A stretch of 64,000 bases of DNA from the NCBI RefSeq assembly GCF_008831285.2, contig NC_045140.1, positions 12,024,505-12,088,504 on the forward strand, read 5' to 3'. Positions 9,201-21,700 of the stretch are shown here, piece after piece (the stretch's first letter is position 1; each line of letters starts with the position of its first letter). The position numbers were made by a program, and so were the translations under genes. Source of the stretch: Nymphaea colorata. Its lineage: Eukaryota; Streptophyta; Magnoliopsida; Nymphaeales; Nymphaeaceae. The notes below the pieces were generated by a model. The model had not been told where the DNA came from. It ran no database searches and worked only from the letters and a program-made list of their open reading frames with translations.

Positions 9201-12200
9201 ATGGCATAATCTTCTTCCTCTACTGTCAATGTTGATAAGGCTGACTTTGGGGCTTCTAGGATGGAAAATGTTCCCGTTCAGGTTACGACCATTCGTCTTA
9301 CCAAGGAGAATTATCTTCAATGGTCTGCCACGATTACTATGGGGATCGCAGGTCGAGGTAGAATTGCTTATGTAAACGGAAGGAAGATTGAACCGGTTGA
9401 GACGAATGTTGCTTGAGACACATGGTTTCTTGAGGACAACCAAGTTAAGACTTGGCTTGTCAACTCTGTGTCCCCCGAAATTCAACCTCTTATTCTTCGC
9501 AAGAGGACTGCGAGGGATATGTGGGTTATACTTGAGCAGATGTATGGCCAAAAGAAGAAAATTGTTCATGTGTATCTATGATGCCTTGAAGTCTAAGTGG
9601 GAGGAACTCGACTACTATTCTGATGACACTTGGGATTGTCCTCAAGATCAGGTGCGTCATTTAGCTAAAGAATGGGAGAATAGGGTATTCTTATTTTTAG
9701 CAGGGTTGAATGATGACTTTGAAGGCATAAGGAGTCAAATCCTTAATTCTGACATACTACCTAGTATTGAAGAGGTTTGCTCTCGTGTGGAGGCTGAAGA
9801 GCAACGACGCCTTGTTATTACGGAGAAAAAGGGGGATCACATCTCGTACAATGAGAGGTCTGCCCTTGTTAGCCGTGGTCCTGTAGCAGCTGCCCGACCT
9901 CCTCACAAGTGCACTCACTGCAAGAAGACTGGTCACACAATGGATTTTTGTTGGGACCTCCATCTAGAAAAGAAGAATAGTCGAGGGAAACCTTCTAGTG
10001 GGAAAAAATCTACTTCTGATGCTACTAACTCTAGTGGAGGGAAAGCCTCCATCTCAGCTGAACAGATTCGTGATCTCCGTGCTTATCTAAGTCAGATTGA
10101 TGCTGGTCAGGCCGAAGTGTCAGATGATGTGAAGGTTAACCATGCTTTGGCTATTTCTGGTGAAAAAGGCAATTCTTGTATGGAAGTTGCCAGTGGTGCC
10201 ACCCATCACATGACTGGCAATCCTAAGCTCTTTCATGTGTATAAGTTATCTTCTGGCAAGGAACGTGTTTCTTTTGCCGATGGTTCCTTTACCTCTGTGG
10301 CAGGGAAAGAGAGTCTTTCTTTGTTAAAGAAATTTTTAGTGCATGGTGCTCTACATGTTCCTCATCTTCACTTGAATTTATTCTCTGTCTGTAAGATTAC
10401 TAAGGAGTTGAATTGTGAACTCATATTCTCTGCAAATCGTTGTGTTTTGCAGGACTTGGTGATAGGGAAGAAGATTGAGATTGGTTTGGTGTCTGAAGGC
10501 TTATATCAACTTCTCATCCGTGTGGCCAATGCTCTTACGACAACAGTTAGCAGGACCGAGAAGAAGAGAGAAGATTGTCTTCAGTTATTTTTGTATTGGC
10601 ATGAATGCCTTGGACATCTCCCTTTTCAAATTTTGAAATAGTTATTTCTTGAGTTATGTTCTAGTTTGGACATATCTATGTTATCTTGTGATGTCTGTCA
10701 GTTTGCTAAACATGTTAGGGCTTCATACCCTGTTTCCAATAGTCGTGCTAATGAAGTTTTTTCCTTGATCCATTTTGATGTGTGGGGGCCTTCGAGAATT
10801 CATACCCATTGTGGTTTTCAGTATTTTATAACATTTATTGATGTTTACTCAAGAAATACCTTTGTTTACCTGTTGAAAGATCGTAGTGAAGTGCCTCATG
10901 TCAGAGAGGCTTTTATTCTTCTTGTGGAGAACGAATATGGTGGTTCTGTTAAGACCTTTCGGTCTGATAACGCTCGTGAGTATGTGTCAAGCTGTTGAGG
11001 ATTTCCTTCGAAAAAGGGGGATTGTTCATGAGACATCTTGTAGCTATACCCCTCCTCAAAATGGGGTTGCTGAGAGGAAAAATTGTCAGTTGTTTAATGT
11101 CACCAGAGCCTTCTTGTTTCAAACGAATCTTCCCAAACATTATTGGGGAGATGCGGTTCTTACTAGTGCATACTTGATTAACCGCATGCCTAGTCGTGTG
11201 TTAAATAGCGGACTCTCCACTCTATGCTTTTAGGGAATCATCAACCCTTTCACCTTCTCCCTCGTGTCTTTGGGTGTGTTTGCTTCATTTATGATCACAA
11301 CCCCTAATGTCAAAAAACTTGATCCAAGGTCAATCAAGGGAATATTTGTTGGGTATTCTCCTACTCAAAAGGGATATAAATGTCTTGATCCTATCACTGG
11401 TCGTGTTTACGTTACCAAGGATGTCACATTCTTGGAACATGTCTCTTATTTCGGTGAGAATCCTCTTCAGGGGGAGAAGTCTATGTCAAAGAAAGAGTAT
11501 TCTCCGAGTCAGGAAATTCAATTTACAAATTTCTTGGAGTTCAAGCGGGAAGAGAGTCCACCGGTTGTTGAGGTGCTTGAACATGAGAGGAATGAAGTGT
11601 GTTCCACTGGGACGGAAGAGGAATGTAATCGCTTGTTTGGGCAGGTGTACTCGAGGCGAAGAGTTCGTATAGATAAGGTGACTTATTGTGAGAATTCTAC
11701 TCCTAATCTCAATCCTACTTTTTCCCTGGATGACCCAAGTCGTGCTCAGAAGAAACCTGTTGAGGAAGATATTCAAACAGAAACTGAAAATTAGGAGCTT
11801 CCAATTGCCCTGAGAAAGGGTGTTAGGTCATGTACTCAACACCCTATTGGTAACTTTGTGTCATATTCTAAACTGAGCAAGGATTACAAATGTTTTGTAT
11901 CATCTCTTTCTCTGGCTGTGATTCTCAGGACTGTTACCGAGGGTCAAAGTGATCCTAAGTGGACTCATGCTATGTAAGAAGAGATAGAAGCTTTGAGCAG
12001 AAATCAGACATGGGAAGTGGTAGAGATCCCTGAAGCGGCCCATCTGGTTGGATCCAAGTGGGTCTACACCATTAAGTACAAACCAGTTGGGAGGTACAAA
12101 GCTCACCTGGTTGCCAAAGGGTTTATTCAGAAATATAGGATTGACTACTTGGAGACGTTTGCTCCTGTTGCGAAGATGAAGACTGTTAGAGTTATTATTT

Positions 12201-15200
12201 ATTTAGCAGTGTTGAAAGAGTGGAAGATGTACCAACTTGATGTTAAAAATGCTTTTCTCAACGGAGAACTTGAAGAAGAAGTATATATGTGTATGCCCCC
12301 AGGATATGAGAAACCGGGAAAATGCTATAAATTGAAGAAGGCTATGTATGGGCTCAAGCAGTCTCCTCGGGCATGGTTTGAGCGTCTTAGATGTGTAATG
12401 ATACGACATTGCTACAATCATGGAAACGGAGACCATACTCTGTTTGTAAAGAGGAAGGAGGGTAAGGTTACTCTTTTGTTGTTAGTCTATGTTGATGATA
12501 TGATTATTATAGGTGATGATGAAGATGAGATAACAAGATTAAAGTTAAAGGGTTTATTGGCTGCTGAATTTGATCTCAAGGACCTTGGCAAACTAAGATA
12601 CTTTCTTGGTATTGAAATTGCTAGATCAGGTACGACCCTTGTGTTAAATCAAAGGAAATATACCTTGGATTTACTGAAGGAGACAAAAAAACTAGGGTGT
12701 AGACCGACTTCTACTCCTCTGGATGCTGGACACAAAATCAGTATTAAGGATGTAGAACCTTTGTGTGAAGAGTCTAAGGGGAGGTATCAACGTCTGGTTG
12801 GAAGATTGATCTATCTCACTCTGACTAGACTAAATATTACCTTTCCTGTTAATGTGATGAGTCAGTTCATGCATGCTCCAACTGATGTTCACCTGAAGGC
12901 AGTTGACAGGATTTTGTGTTACTTGAAAGGAAATCCAGGCAAGGGGCTCCTATATGTGAAAGAAGTACTTATTGAGATCGAAGGGTATTCTGATGCTGAC
13001 TGGGCAGGTTGTGCTGATACTAGAAGATCCACTTCAGGGTACTGTGTCTACTTGGGGGGAAATCTTGTTGTTTGAAGGAGCAAGAGACAAGAAGTTTGTT
13101 CTCGCTCAAGTGCAGAAGCTGAATATAGGGCTGTTACTATGAGAGTATCAGAACCACTATGGTTTAAAGTGTTGTTGAATGATATTGGTATAAAGATTGA
13201 AGGACCTATGAAGATATACTGTGATAACAAGTTTGCAATAAATCTGGTCAACCCTGTGTTACATGACCGAATGAAACATGTCGAGATTGACCGCCACTTC
13301 ATTCGGGAGAGGATTGATGCCAGGAAGCTGATTCTACCATATATGAAGTCTAAAGACCAAACTGTTGATGTTTTGACGAAAGCCTTACCTTTGACTCAGT
13401 TTGAGAGAAATGTATTCAAGTTGGGCATGTTTGATATGTATGCCCAACTTGAGGGGGAGTGTTGACATATAGTGTATTTGGGTCACCTATCCGGGTCTGG
13501 GTCTGGACCCGATCCAGTGTGTTACTGCTATGGCCCTACTTAACCGTGTAAACCTTAATTTCGTGAAGTTAATGAAAGTTTATGAGAGAGAGTGTCTGGT
13601 GGCTAGTGGGCACCAATCCTCCTCACCCGTGGTTTTTTCCCTCTAGTTGAGGGGTTTTTCACGTTACATCCGTGTGTGTTCATCGTTCTACTTGCTTTTA
13701 CCGTTTCTACAATAAGTACCAGCAATTTATATTTCTGGAGAATTGGATAAGAATCTACCTGAAACATTCAGCTCAATAATCCCGTTCTTTTTCTGTAATG
13801 GTCAAGAAGACGCTGAATAGTGGTTGACAGAGTTCTGATTGGCATGAAGGACTTAGATTTTCAGTAGAAAAATCAGATGACTTTGACGATAGTTTGTTTC
13901 TTTTTTTTTTTTTAATTCCTTTCTCCATGTTTCTAAGTGCATGTCTGACAACAGGGATATAGGCTAGTTGTTCCCACTCATGGTTTGACAAAGCAGCATT
14001 GGATGGGTTAGGCTATTTAGATGACGAGTCCTTCTCTTTTTACGGGTTGAGCCATGATGATGAATCTTTGTTTTGTTCATTGGTTTTGGTGCAGTTCTAC
14101 TTTTATCCTTTTACCATTGGCATAAAATTGATGTTAAGCACGTCCATAATTGTAAAGATGCAGTCCAAAACTGAGCTTGGTGCTTGGTATAGCAGATCTC
14201 AACCTGCCTTGTATCCAACCTTGGTTTGTATCTAAAAGACCTACGAGCCAAGACAAGTGATAGCGTGACAAAAATGTATATATGCCCTTGAAGGTTTCTG
14301 AAAATCTTCTTGTTTTCTATCAATAGCCATGATGGAAAAGTACGGTCAGTCCTTTCAGATATATGGGTTGCTATGATGCTTGAGTAATGGTAAAGCTTCT
14401 GCTAGACACATGTCATTACTTTCTGTTTCTTCAACTTCTTTTTTTTTTCCATGAAGTAAGTTTGTTCGCTGATCTCTGATGCTGTCTTGCTGACCTCAGC
14501 ACGATATTTGGCTAGGTACGTCTTCACATTCGCCCTTGGAGCAGGCCCAGTTACTGGTCTTATAATACCAGAATTAAGCAGCAACAGAACACGAGGCAAA
14601 ACAATGGCTTTCAGTTTCTCTGTCCATTGGGTATGCTCTCTTAAGATTAGATAACCTCTTTGTCAAATTGTTGTTTTCTTTAGATTATAAAATATGGTTT
14701 GGAGTTTGAAGATACTCTTATAGGAATTTGCCATCTTTATGAAGATCTAAGTGTAACTTTTCTAACATATTCATCTCATCAATATACTTTGACATTTTTG
14801 TGTGTAAGTTTACGAAGGAAAAGATAAGGGAAGAAAAGATGACTGATGATAAAGGGAAACAGAAAGCAACAAATAACCAGCCTAATCAGTGAGGCTGGAA
14901 GTTTTCTAGTTTAAGAAATCTCACCTTAAGTAAGTCCCCCTTTATTAGTGGAATAAAAGTACTTCAATCGCAGACAAGTTTTTGACAAGTCATGCCCTTG
15001 TGTTGCAAAATAAACTAGCTTTCTTATACAATTCAGGTAACATCCTCTCGTGACATACATGGGAGAAAACTGTGAATAGCTTCTCCTAGCATCCAGCTCT
15101 AGTGTTTCTATAAAAGTTGAACAACTTGATCCTTATTTGAGGAAACTGGGTTTAATATAAAGATGAGGCTTATAAGAAGAGGAAGATGTGGATGGTGAGC

Positions 15201-16178
15201 ATCTATGCAGTCAAAACCTCTAGCTGGCTCGTCAGGACTGAAAAAAGAGGAAATCTTGTTAAAGGAAATACATTTAGCACGTGCTATGAAATTAAAATGA
15301 AGCTAAGCACTTGATTTCTGTGCGGGCTAAATGCAACAGGGCATAAAGCGGTTGGCTGAGTGCTGGACAAAGAAGGTAATGAATGAACAGAAAAAAGGAC
15401 AGGAAAGAACTGGGAGCAAGACAAAGCGAGGAGAAGTAAAAAGAAAAAGAAAAAGGAAAAAGAAAGAGAAGAAACAGAAGTGGAAGAAGGAGGTTTTGGG
15501 AGGAGAGGGGCAGGGGATGGAGCATGAAGTGGAGGCTGGGAGCCTGCCTTGCATCCTCACATTATTTTCTGCTTCTGGTTGCAGCAGATCAGCCCTTCTC
15601 CAGAGAGAGATGTGCTCCTTCAGAATCTTAGAAATGAACCCTGCATATGGGCAGGAGCAAACTAATCACTACTAGTTGGCAAATACGGATCCTATTTCAT
15701 TAGTGACTAGGCCAAGGTGGAATAGATAGGTTCTATCTCCTTGTTCAATTTCTGGTCGTACGTGAAGTTACTTTTTGTTCTTTTCTGTTTTAGTTGGAGC
15801 CGACAGTTGTTTTTTTGTGGCTAGGCTTAGGAGACAGAGCTATAAGCCTATAGATCTATAAGCTATAATTTCCCTACCTCAAGGATTTTATTCACACATG
15901 TACCGTTGATCTAAAGTTCGGCTGTCCTGCTTCAAAATTTGTCATTGTGTCCTCTCAAAGGAAAAAATATGATTTTTCAGGTCTGCAACTTTATTGTTGG
16001 CCTGTTCTTCCTAGACATGGTTGAGAAGTTTGGAATCGGTCCTGTATATGCTAGCTTTGGAGCTGTTTCTGTTGCGGCAGCATTATTTTCCAAGGTTTTC
16101 ATTATTGAAACTAAAGGCCGGTCTCTGGAAGAAATCGAATTATCTTTGAAGGCAAACCTTTCGCCCAGAGATGAATAA
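6291..16178 (+). CDS. Plastidic glucose transporter-like MFS sugar carrier, 3' five exons (5' partial)
   Basis: Exons 6291-6437, 6523-6596, 7861-7949, 14516-14630 and 15981-16178 (stop TAG-free frame ending at TAA, 16176-16178). All visible introns are GT-AG, and the exons plus one base from the missing upstream exon make exactly 208 codons including the stop. The product is the C-terminal half of a 12-helix major facilitator sugar transporter. It shows the helix-7 motif QQFAGINGVLYFSS, the DKQGRQ loop, GAGPVTGLIIPEL, and the terminal sugar-porter signature ETKGRSLEEIEL. The wording matches the plant plastidic glucose transporter branch (chloroplast envelope export of glucose from starch breakdown) better than plasma-membrane STP/PLT carriers; this is from family knowledge, not a search. 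The intron before the first exon exceeds 6.2 kb and the 7950-14515 intron is 6.6 kb, each because of a copia insertion. The transit peptide and helices 1-6 lie outside the window. Confidence 0.9.
6597..7860 (+). other. Transporter intron (1264 bp)
   Basis: Starts GTATGT and ends CTTCTTGCAG. No coding potential or recognisable repeat was seen in it; it is T-rich like other plant introns. Confidence 0.8.
8132..8384 (+). repeat. Copia element 2, 5' LTR (253 bp)
   Basis: Begins TGTTGACATA and is followed at once by the primer-binding site. The terminal CA is mutated to TA. Confidence 0.93.
8385..8396 (+). other. Copia element 2 primer-binding site
   Basis: TGGTATCAGAGC, complementary to the initiator tRNA-Met 3' end and adjacent to the 5' LTR. 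Confidence 0.92.
8397..9200 (+). other. Copia element 2 untranslated leader, GC-rich
   Basis: About 800 bp between primer-binding site and gag, much richer in GC than the surroundings, with many short repeats of GTCGCC/CGCCC type. Long frames on either strand here (for example 8543-9031 minus) are compositional artefacts. No domain is recognisable. Confidence 0.7.
9201..13465 (+). pseudogene. Copia gag-pol pseudogene
   Basis: Recognisable pieces in order. Gag starts at 9201, with a stop in the third codon and another at about 9414. The CCHC knuckle (CTHCKKTGHTMDFCWDLH) lies at about 9910-9963. The protease remnant reads VASGATHH, so the catalytic aspartate is replaced by alanine. The GAG-pre/integrase zinc region is followed by the integrase core (HFDVWGPSR, PPQNGVAERK). 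Reverse transcriptase (QLDVKNAF, YVDDMI) and RNase H (SDADWAG) follow. Further stops or frameshifts occur near 9570, 10639, 10990, 11231, 11792, 11975 and 13073. The last frame ends inside the 3' LTR. It cannot encode a full polyprotein, so any later movement would need proteins from another element. Confidence 0.93.
13448..13459 (+). other. Copia element 2 polypurine tract
   Basis: CTTGAGGGGGAG directly before the 3' LTR, identical to the tract of the first copia element. Confidence 0.9.
13460..13711 (+). repeat. Copia element 2, 3' LTR (252 bp)
   Basis: About 95% identical to 8132-8384, intact TG...CA ends, followed by the ATAAG target duplication. Confidence 0.94.
14631..15980 (+). other. 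Transporter last intron (1350 bp)
   Basis: Starts GTATGC and ends TTTTTCAG. It holds a purine-rich tract at about 15400-15500 but no transposon or gene that I recognise. Confidence 0.75.
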
Positions 16179-17199
16179 CACGGATCAGTTTATACAGGTG
16201 GTTTTATGGTTGCAAGCATTTCTTGTTTTTGTTGCAAGTTATGATGCATTATGTATATATGAAACTCTGTTCAAGGCACATAGTTGCTTCTGATGAGAAA
16301 TATTTTTTTCTTTGGAGGCATCTATTATAGCGGGGAAGTTCATGTCGTAGAAGCACGTGTAAGATTCATGGTAACGATTGAGATAGCTTGAGATACCCTT
16401 TACATGTAAATTTATTTTGAGCGAGAGTTTTTGTCCTCAATGCATCTCTAGAAAAATGGGGGCTTCTTATAATTAGATTCTTGTCTAACACTCATGCATG
16501 TGGAGGTGAATGTTTTTGTTGGTCTTCCCTTTTTTGCTCTGGTAGCGAAGGCGCTCTCTTTTAGTGGTTTTCTGTTTCATCTATTGGTCAAAACAATTGT
16601 TACATTGGAAGCTACATTATTAAGTGCTTTCCTTGTTTTAGACATAGATGGCATGCAAGGTGAGTTGAATCAGGAATTGTCTGAGATGACTCGGATCATG
16701 GGACTCAAGGGGTGTTTGACAATAGGAATGCTAACAATGTCCCATACATTTGTTCTAAAGATTAGGGCAGATCTACAGAGCAATGAGTGCTAGTGTTTCA
16801 TGAACTTGCCCTATTCTTTGAGACAGATCCATGAAATAATCTATGGATACTATGTTAATATTTCTCTTGCCAAACGTCCCCTTAGAGCTCGTTTGATTGC
16901 ATTAGAACACTGCAGATCAGAATAGACGTGTTTTGTTTCTGCTTAGCTGACTCAAACATTGGACATGGTACATGCGCATCAGGCTGTACGCAAAACGAGG
17001 GTGATAAAAGCCCGAACCGTTCCCTGGTGTGAGGACAGATAGGGCTCGAGCTTTCTCTCGTCCCACTCCCTTTCTCTTGATGCAAACGTAGTTTCTCTCC
17101 CTCTTCTCCCGGCTCCGGCACTTTCCCTCTTCCTTTCCGGCATTGAGCATCTTAAGTGAGTCTCCAGCTCGCCCTCTTTTTCTAGCATTCTCTCTTTCT

Positions 17200-17244
<45 letters not shown>

Positions 17245-17405
17245 GAATGGTCTGTGTTGGCCATGGCTGATGCAGTGCTATTCCTCTTTAATCCATCTCT
17301 CTCCCTTTCTCTCTTTAACCATAATCTGCCTGTGGAAGAGATTCACGACACGTTCATGTCGAACACTAACTTTTTAGCTTTTTTTAACACTAACTTTTTA
17401 GCTTT
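16179..17405. other. Transporter 3' UTR then intergenic DNA
   Basis: The first few hundred bases should include the transporter 3' UTR; no clear AATAAA signal was seen. A frame at 16494-16793 has no family resemblance. Around 16960-17160 the DNA is locally GC-richer without a recognisable gene. Confidence 0.5.
17203..17241. repeat. (TA)n microsatellite
   Basis: About 19 uninterrupted TA units, preceded by a CT-rich stretch. Confidence 0.95.
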
Positions 17406-17409
17406 TTTT

Positions 17410-18295
17410 TTACGTTTTGTTTGGATGGAGGGAAATAGAAGGAAAGGGAGGGATGAAAATGAAAGAAAATGAAAAGGAAGGAAAAAGAATGAAAAATGAA
17501 TGGAGTGGAATGAAAAGAAAAGAAAAGAGGTGATTATAAAGCTTGTTTGGATAAAAATAAAAAGAAATGATAGATTTTTTTAATACTTTACAATAATACC
17601 CTTAACATTCAAAAATTTATTATTTAAATAAAAATATTTTTAATTTGATTTTATGATTCAATAAGAAAAGAACCCTACTCACACTAAACATTTCATTCTA
17701 TAGTAATAAATATGATAAAAATTTATATCAATCAAACAATTTTTCAGGTACACTAATTGAATGACATAAAAACGACAAAAACTTGGTTTTGGTAAAGGGG
17801 CCGTTGTAAAAGAAGAGGGAGACAGGCTTGACACCCGTCGGAGTATTGAACAGTGGCGAGGATGGAGAGAAAGTGTCACATAATGTTGATTGATATATTT
17901 TCTGCGAGGGAGTGGAAATGGTATACACAGTAAAAAGGGTTGATTGATATATTTTCTGCGAGCGAGTGGAAATGGTATTACACAGTAAAAAGGGATAAGC
18001 GAGTGGAAATGGTATTACACAGTAAAAAGGGATAGACTTTTCCTTTCTTTTCAAATCCTTTCAATTTTCAATGGATTTGATTTAAGCTAGTGCTCTTTTT
18101 CCTTTCCATCCATTTCCTTTCTTTGTAAAAAGAGATATACTTTTCTTTTCCTTCTTAATCCTTTCAATTTTAATGGGATTAGATTTACACTAGAACTCTC
18201 TTTTCTTTCCCTCCCTTTCATTTTCTTTCCTTTGCGACCAAACAAACTTTTTGTTTTCCTTTCTTTTTCATTTTTTTTAATTAATCAACCAAACA
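17410..18295. mobile_element. Putative inverted-repeat (MITE-like) element with internal tandem repeats
   Basis: The left arm (GTTTGGATGGAGGGAAATAG onward, very A/G-rich) is roughly the reverse complement of the right arm at about 18200-18260, which ends ACCAAACAAAC. The interior contains a 54-bp tandem array and a direct repeat of about 100 bp (18020 and 18128). No protein is encoded. Boundaries and target duplication are uncertain. Confidence 0.45.
17886..18033. repeat. 54-bp tandem repeat, about 2.7 copies
   Basis: Units start at 17886 and 17940, with a partial third from 17999. Each carries the core GAGTGGAAATGGTAT followed by CACAGTAAAAAGGG. Confidence 0.9.
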
Positions 18296-18364
18296 AAGGA
18301 TTGATTGTTGTTTTCTTCCTTTTTTCCTCCAACGAAACAGGGTGTTAGTGTTTCCGCTGATTTT

Positions 18365-18462
18365 GTCAGGTTGCTTTGGTAGGACATTTAGCGTTTGAGT
18401 TTTAGCAATTTGTCTAATACTTCAAAAAAGATGCTTTGTCAGGTTGCTTTGGTAGGACATTT
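18365..18462. repeat. 73-bp spaced direct repeat
   Basis: The 25-bp word beginning GTCAGGTTGCTTTGGTAGGA occurs exactly at 18365-18389 and 18438-18462. AATACTTCAAAAAA also follows each copy. Confidence 0.85.
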
Positions 18463-18776
18463 TTGTAAAAAGATGCGTATAATACTTCAAAAAATGTCTC
18501 AGGTGTATTAAACGTTAAAAAGACACGTTTTTTAAAAAAAATAGCCATAATAATAAAAACGTGAATAAAATGCATATTATACACGTTTGTTTGCGTTTTT
18601 TTCGTATTTTTTATGATTTTTATTTTTATAATTTTTAGGATTTATTAAATGTTTTAATTTAAAAATTTACCGAGATTTTCTCGTTTTATTTTGGAGATGT
18701 ACAACTTTGTCGTATTATACATGTCTTTTTCTTTGTCGTGTATTGTGTAATACACGTACACGTTTTTTGTGACAAT
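18463..18776. repeat. Dispersed AT-rich repeat related to 61380-61679
   Basis: Shares with the 61.5-kb region the phrases GATTTATTAAATGTTTTAA and ACAACTTTGTC(G/A)TATTATAC, and a right end TTTTTTGTGAC. It is probably a degraded non-autonomous transposon. The left boundary is not resolved. Confidence 0.5.
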
Positions 18777-21700
18777 GGACTTTGATCGGGAAATCGATCA
18801 GGATCGACATCATTTGTAGTTTTTTTTTAAAAATTGGGCATTGATCATTCCTGTGTCCGATTTTTGTACTTTTTTCTTCAATATATTGGGAACATGAAAA
18901 TCTACTATTTGGTTAGAAAGCTTGAGGAGAGATCATTACAATAGCTGTTTTTGTTAGTCTTTCATATTCTTATTCTCATTTTTTAACAAATTATTATATT
19001 AAGAAAGAAAAAATGACTATAAATCCGATTATAGACTATAATCGGTTTAAATGAGCTGCGGTGAGTCAATATAGATCTATAATGACAGGAAAGACAGATA
19101 TTTCTAACAGTTTGGTTGCCCAAGGCTGAACAGCTCTTGGCCAATTTAATTAGAAAATCAAAATCCTTCTCCTTAGCCTAAATGCTTTCATGTTTTTTCT
19201 TTTTAATAATATTTTTGTATTTTTCAAAATGAGTAAAAAGCGGATCTTGTTAGAATCCAATTGAAAGATTTTTCTTTTTGAGGGCTATGATAAATTGACA
19301 GCAGCTACTTGTTCACTTTAAGATGATTTACACTCACTTGAATATGTGAGACATATATATATATATATATAAACAATGTCGTAGCTATATCGGTTCATTG
19401 ACCAATACAACGTATCAGTCGTTGTTGCATAAAACTATTCTGGCACCATATCAGCTCATTCACCAATACAATATATAGGTCAATACGTATCGTACGTGTA
19501 TGCATGTATCGTTCTATTTTTTATTCTATTATTTTAGAAATTTAAAATATCTTAAAATGATTTAAAAATAAAAAATAAATAAAAACTGCTACTGGCATTG
19601 GAGCAACAAGCATCCGGAAACAAGCTTCAAAACGGAGCTACAATGATATCAAGCAGATAAAAGAGGGAATCGATTTGAACCTCTTAAGTCAACAGACAAG
19701 ATAATGAATGCTTTGTCATCCAATGTTTATCCATGCATGAATGTCATCAACCCTGACTTTTTCATGGACCCCAAAATCCTTAAAGTGGTTAATAGGGCTG
19801 TGCGGTCTGCGGAAGCTTCACAATGGAAAAGCGCAGGCAACAAAACGGCAGCGTGTGGAAAAGCATATCATAGCTATCCTCGTCCCAAAACAAGCTTTGA
19901 AACCCGAAAGCATGGGTGGCTTTGGCTTCTCAGGTTGTTCTTCCTCTCTTCACCCAGGATAGGATCCTAAAGCAGCAGACTCGAATCCAGGAAAAAGAAA
20001 AGGACGTTGCTAATCACTAACTACAGGTAATTCGTGAATAGTGGTGAGAAGAACTAACATTGAACAACAAATACAGTGAGACCATCAAAGCGGCACGGTA
20101 GAGATGATTTAAAGGCATTAGTTTTATATTTCCTTGGAATAACAGGTCTATACTAAAGAAATAACAAAACGCCAAGTGTCTCTCTGAACTTATTCGAATA
20201 AAAAATGCTTGTACAAGATTACCAACATATATAACTGCCATGCATCACGTCAACAAAAAATATGCAAGGCAGATCTAGATTTATGGGAAGGGCTACCCAA
20301 ATCACAGCTCACGCTTCACTGAGCTACATCCATATTTCAACAAACATTAGATTTATTGCCTTTGCAGAGATTTTAAATGCCGATTCATTTGTCCTAACTG
20401 GCCGTGCATGTGCACAGCCAAACGGAAGTTATGAACCTCCTATGGATTTTAATTATGAGGGCTGCAAGAAGCATATGGAATTTGGAATAGAACGAGTAAA
20501 AACAAGATAAGAAGAGGAGGAGCTTCCGGTCCGATTTCCTTCTTTGGGTAGTGGAAAAATATAGTTCGTATGTAATTTAATATATAATGTCAGTGTGGTA
20601 CATAAGCCGTTATGACCTTCTCTCTGGTTGCACCAACCGTCTGCAGAGGACATGGCATTGGCTGTTCTTGTCAAGTGAGTGTGGTGGGGCTTGTCCATTA
20701 TTCATCTGATCCCCAACCAAACTTGGCAGGTGACCTCATAAATATATGAAGTTGATCTTCTCATTGGTAAATTTGTGAGGCACCTAAAATCAGTATTTGA
20801 TTTCAATTCTGAACTTGGAAAGAGAAGGAAGAACTTGCCAATCTACAGTAGAGGTTGGGAGGGGAAAAAGGACAAAAAATTTAGTGTCTGCTGCATTTTC
20901 TCCACAGTAAGAGTACCATGTAAACATTTACAAACTTTCAAAACTTCAACCACCACCACACATCATTTCTCGTTTCCTACCCATGTTGGGAAGCAACCTT
21001 GGTCCTCCATATAGTAGAGAGACATGGAGAGTGACTTCGGCCTCTTCAGGAGTACCCCTCTTGCTCTCTCTCACTTGGATTGCCTCTAAGGTTTTTTAGA
21101 TGTGTTTGAAAGGAGAATGTGTACAATGCTACGTCCCTATTGTCCACCAGGGTATGTTTGATTCCCTTTTTGGAATGTGCAAAGCAGGAACAACCAGTTT
21201 TCTCCTTTGTTCATGTGTCCAGAACTCAGCAGATCGATCAGGATCGAATCTATGGCAAACTGATTCGTTTCATTGGCGGCTGATTCAAGAATGCCATGCG
21301 TTCATCTGTAAGTGCTTTGAAAAACATTTTAACATTTTCTTATTTTATGTAAATTTTATAATTTTGGTTTATTGAAAATTATTATTTAGTTTGTAAACTT
21401 AAACTGATTGAGTTTGAAATTCATCATTTTTCAAGCGACAGGATTTTCTTGTTTTCGTGCAATTGGCAGCATGTTATGATGGAAATATTGCACCGTGTTC
21501 TATCGTGGGACAGTTGAATAATAAAATGCTAAAGATATCTCTATCCCTCCAAATTATTAGTCTATTGCGATCCCAAGTCTATGATCATGAGAGAATTTGT
21601 TTATAAGCCTATTTGCTAATAATAGAACTGACACAGAATACGTTTTGGACGCTCCCTAGATCTTGCACGAGCTAGATCTGGGGATTTAATATATAATTAA

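Larger units (their letters stand above)
8132..13711 (+). mobile_element. Degenerate Ty1/copia LTR retrotransposon in a transporter intron
   Basis: A 5580-bp element in the sense orientation of the host gene. LTRs are 8132-8384 and 13460-13711, with target duplication ATAAG at 8127-8131 and 13712-13716. The primer-binding site and polypurine tract are the same as in the other copia element. Internal domains are recognisable in order but broken by several stops and frameshifts. LTR comparison gives about 12 substitutions and one indel in 252 bp (about 95% identity), so it is several times older than the copia at 426-5757. The 5' LTR ends TA where the 3' LTR ends CA. Confidence 0.95.

Noticed and set aside
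15331-15675. 114-codon Lys/Glu-rich frame
   Set aside because: Translation of a purine-rich tract within the last transporter intron.
16494-16793. 99-codon frame after the transporter
   Set aside because: No family resemblance and located in the presumed 3' flank; likely chance.
17886-18033. CRISPR-like spaced repeats
   Set aside because: The units are contiguous tandem copies in plant nuclear DNA, without unique spacers of constant length.
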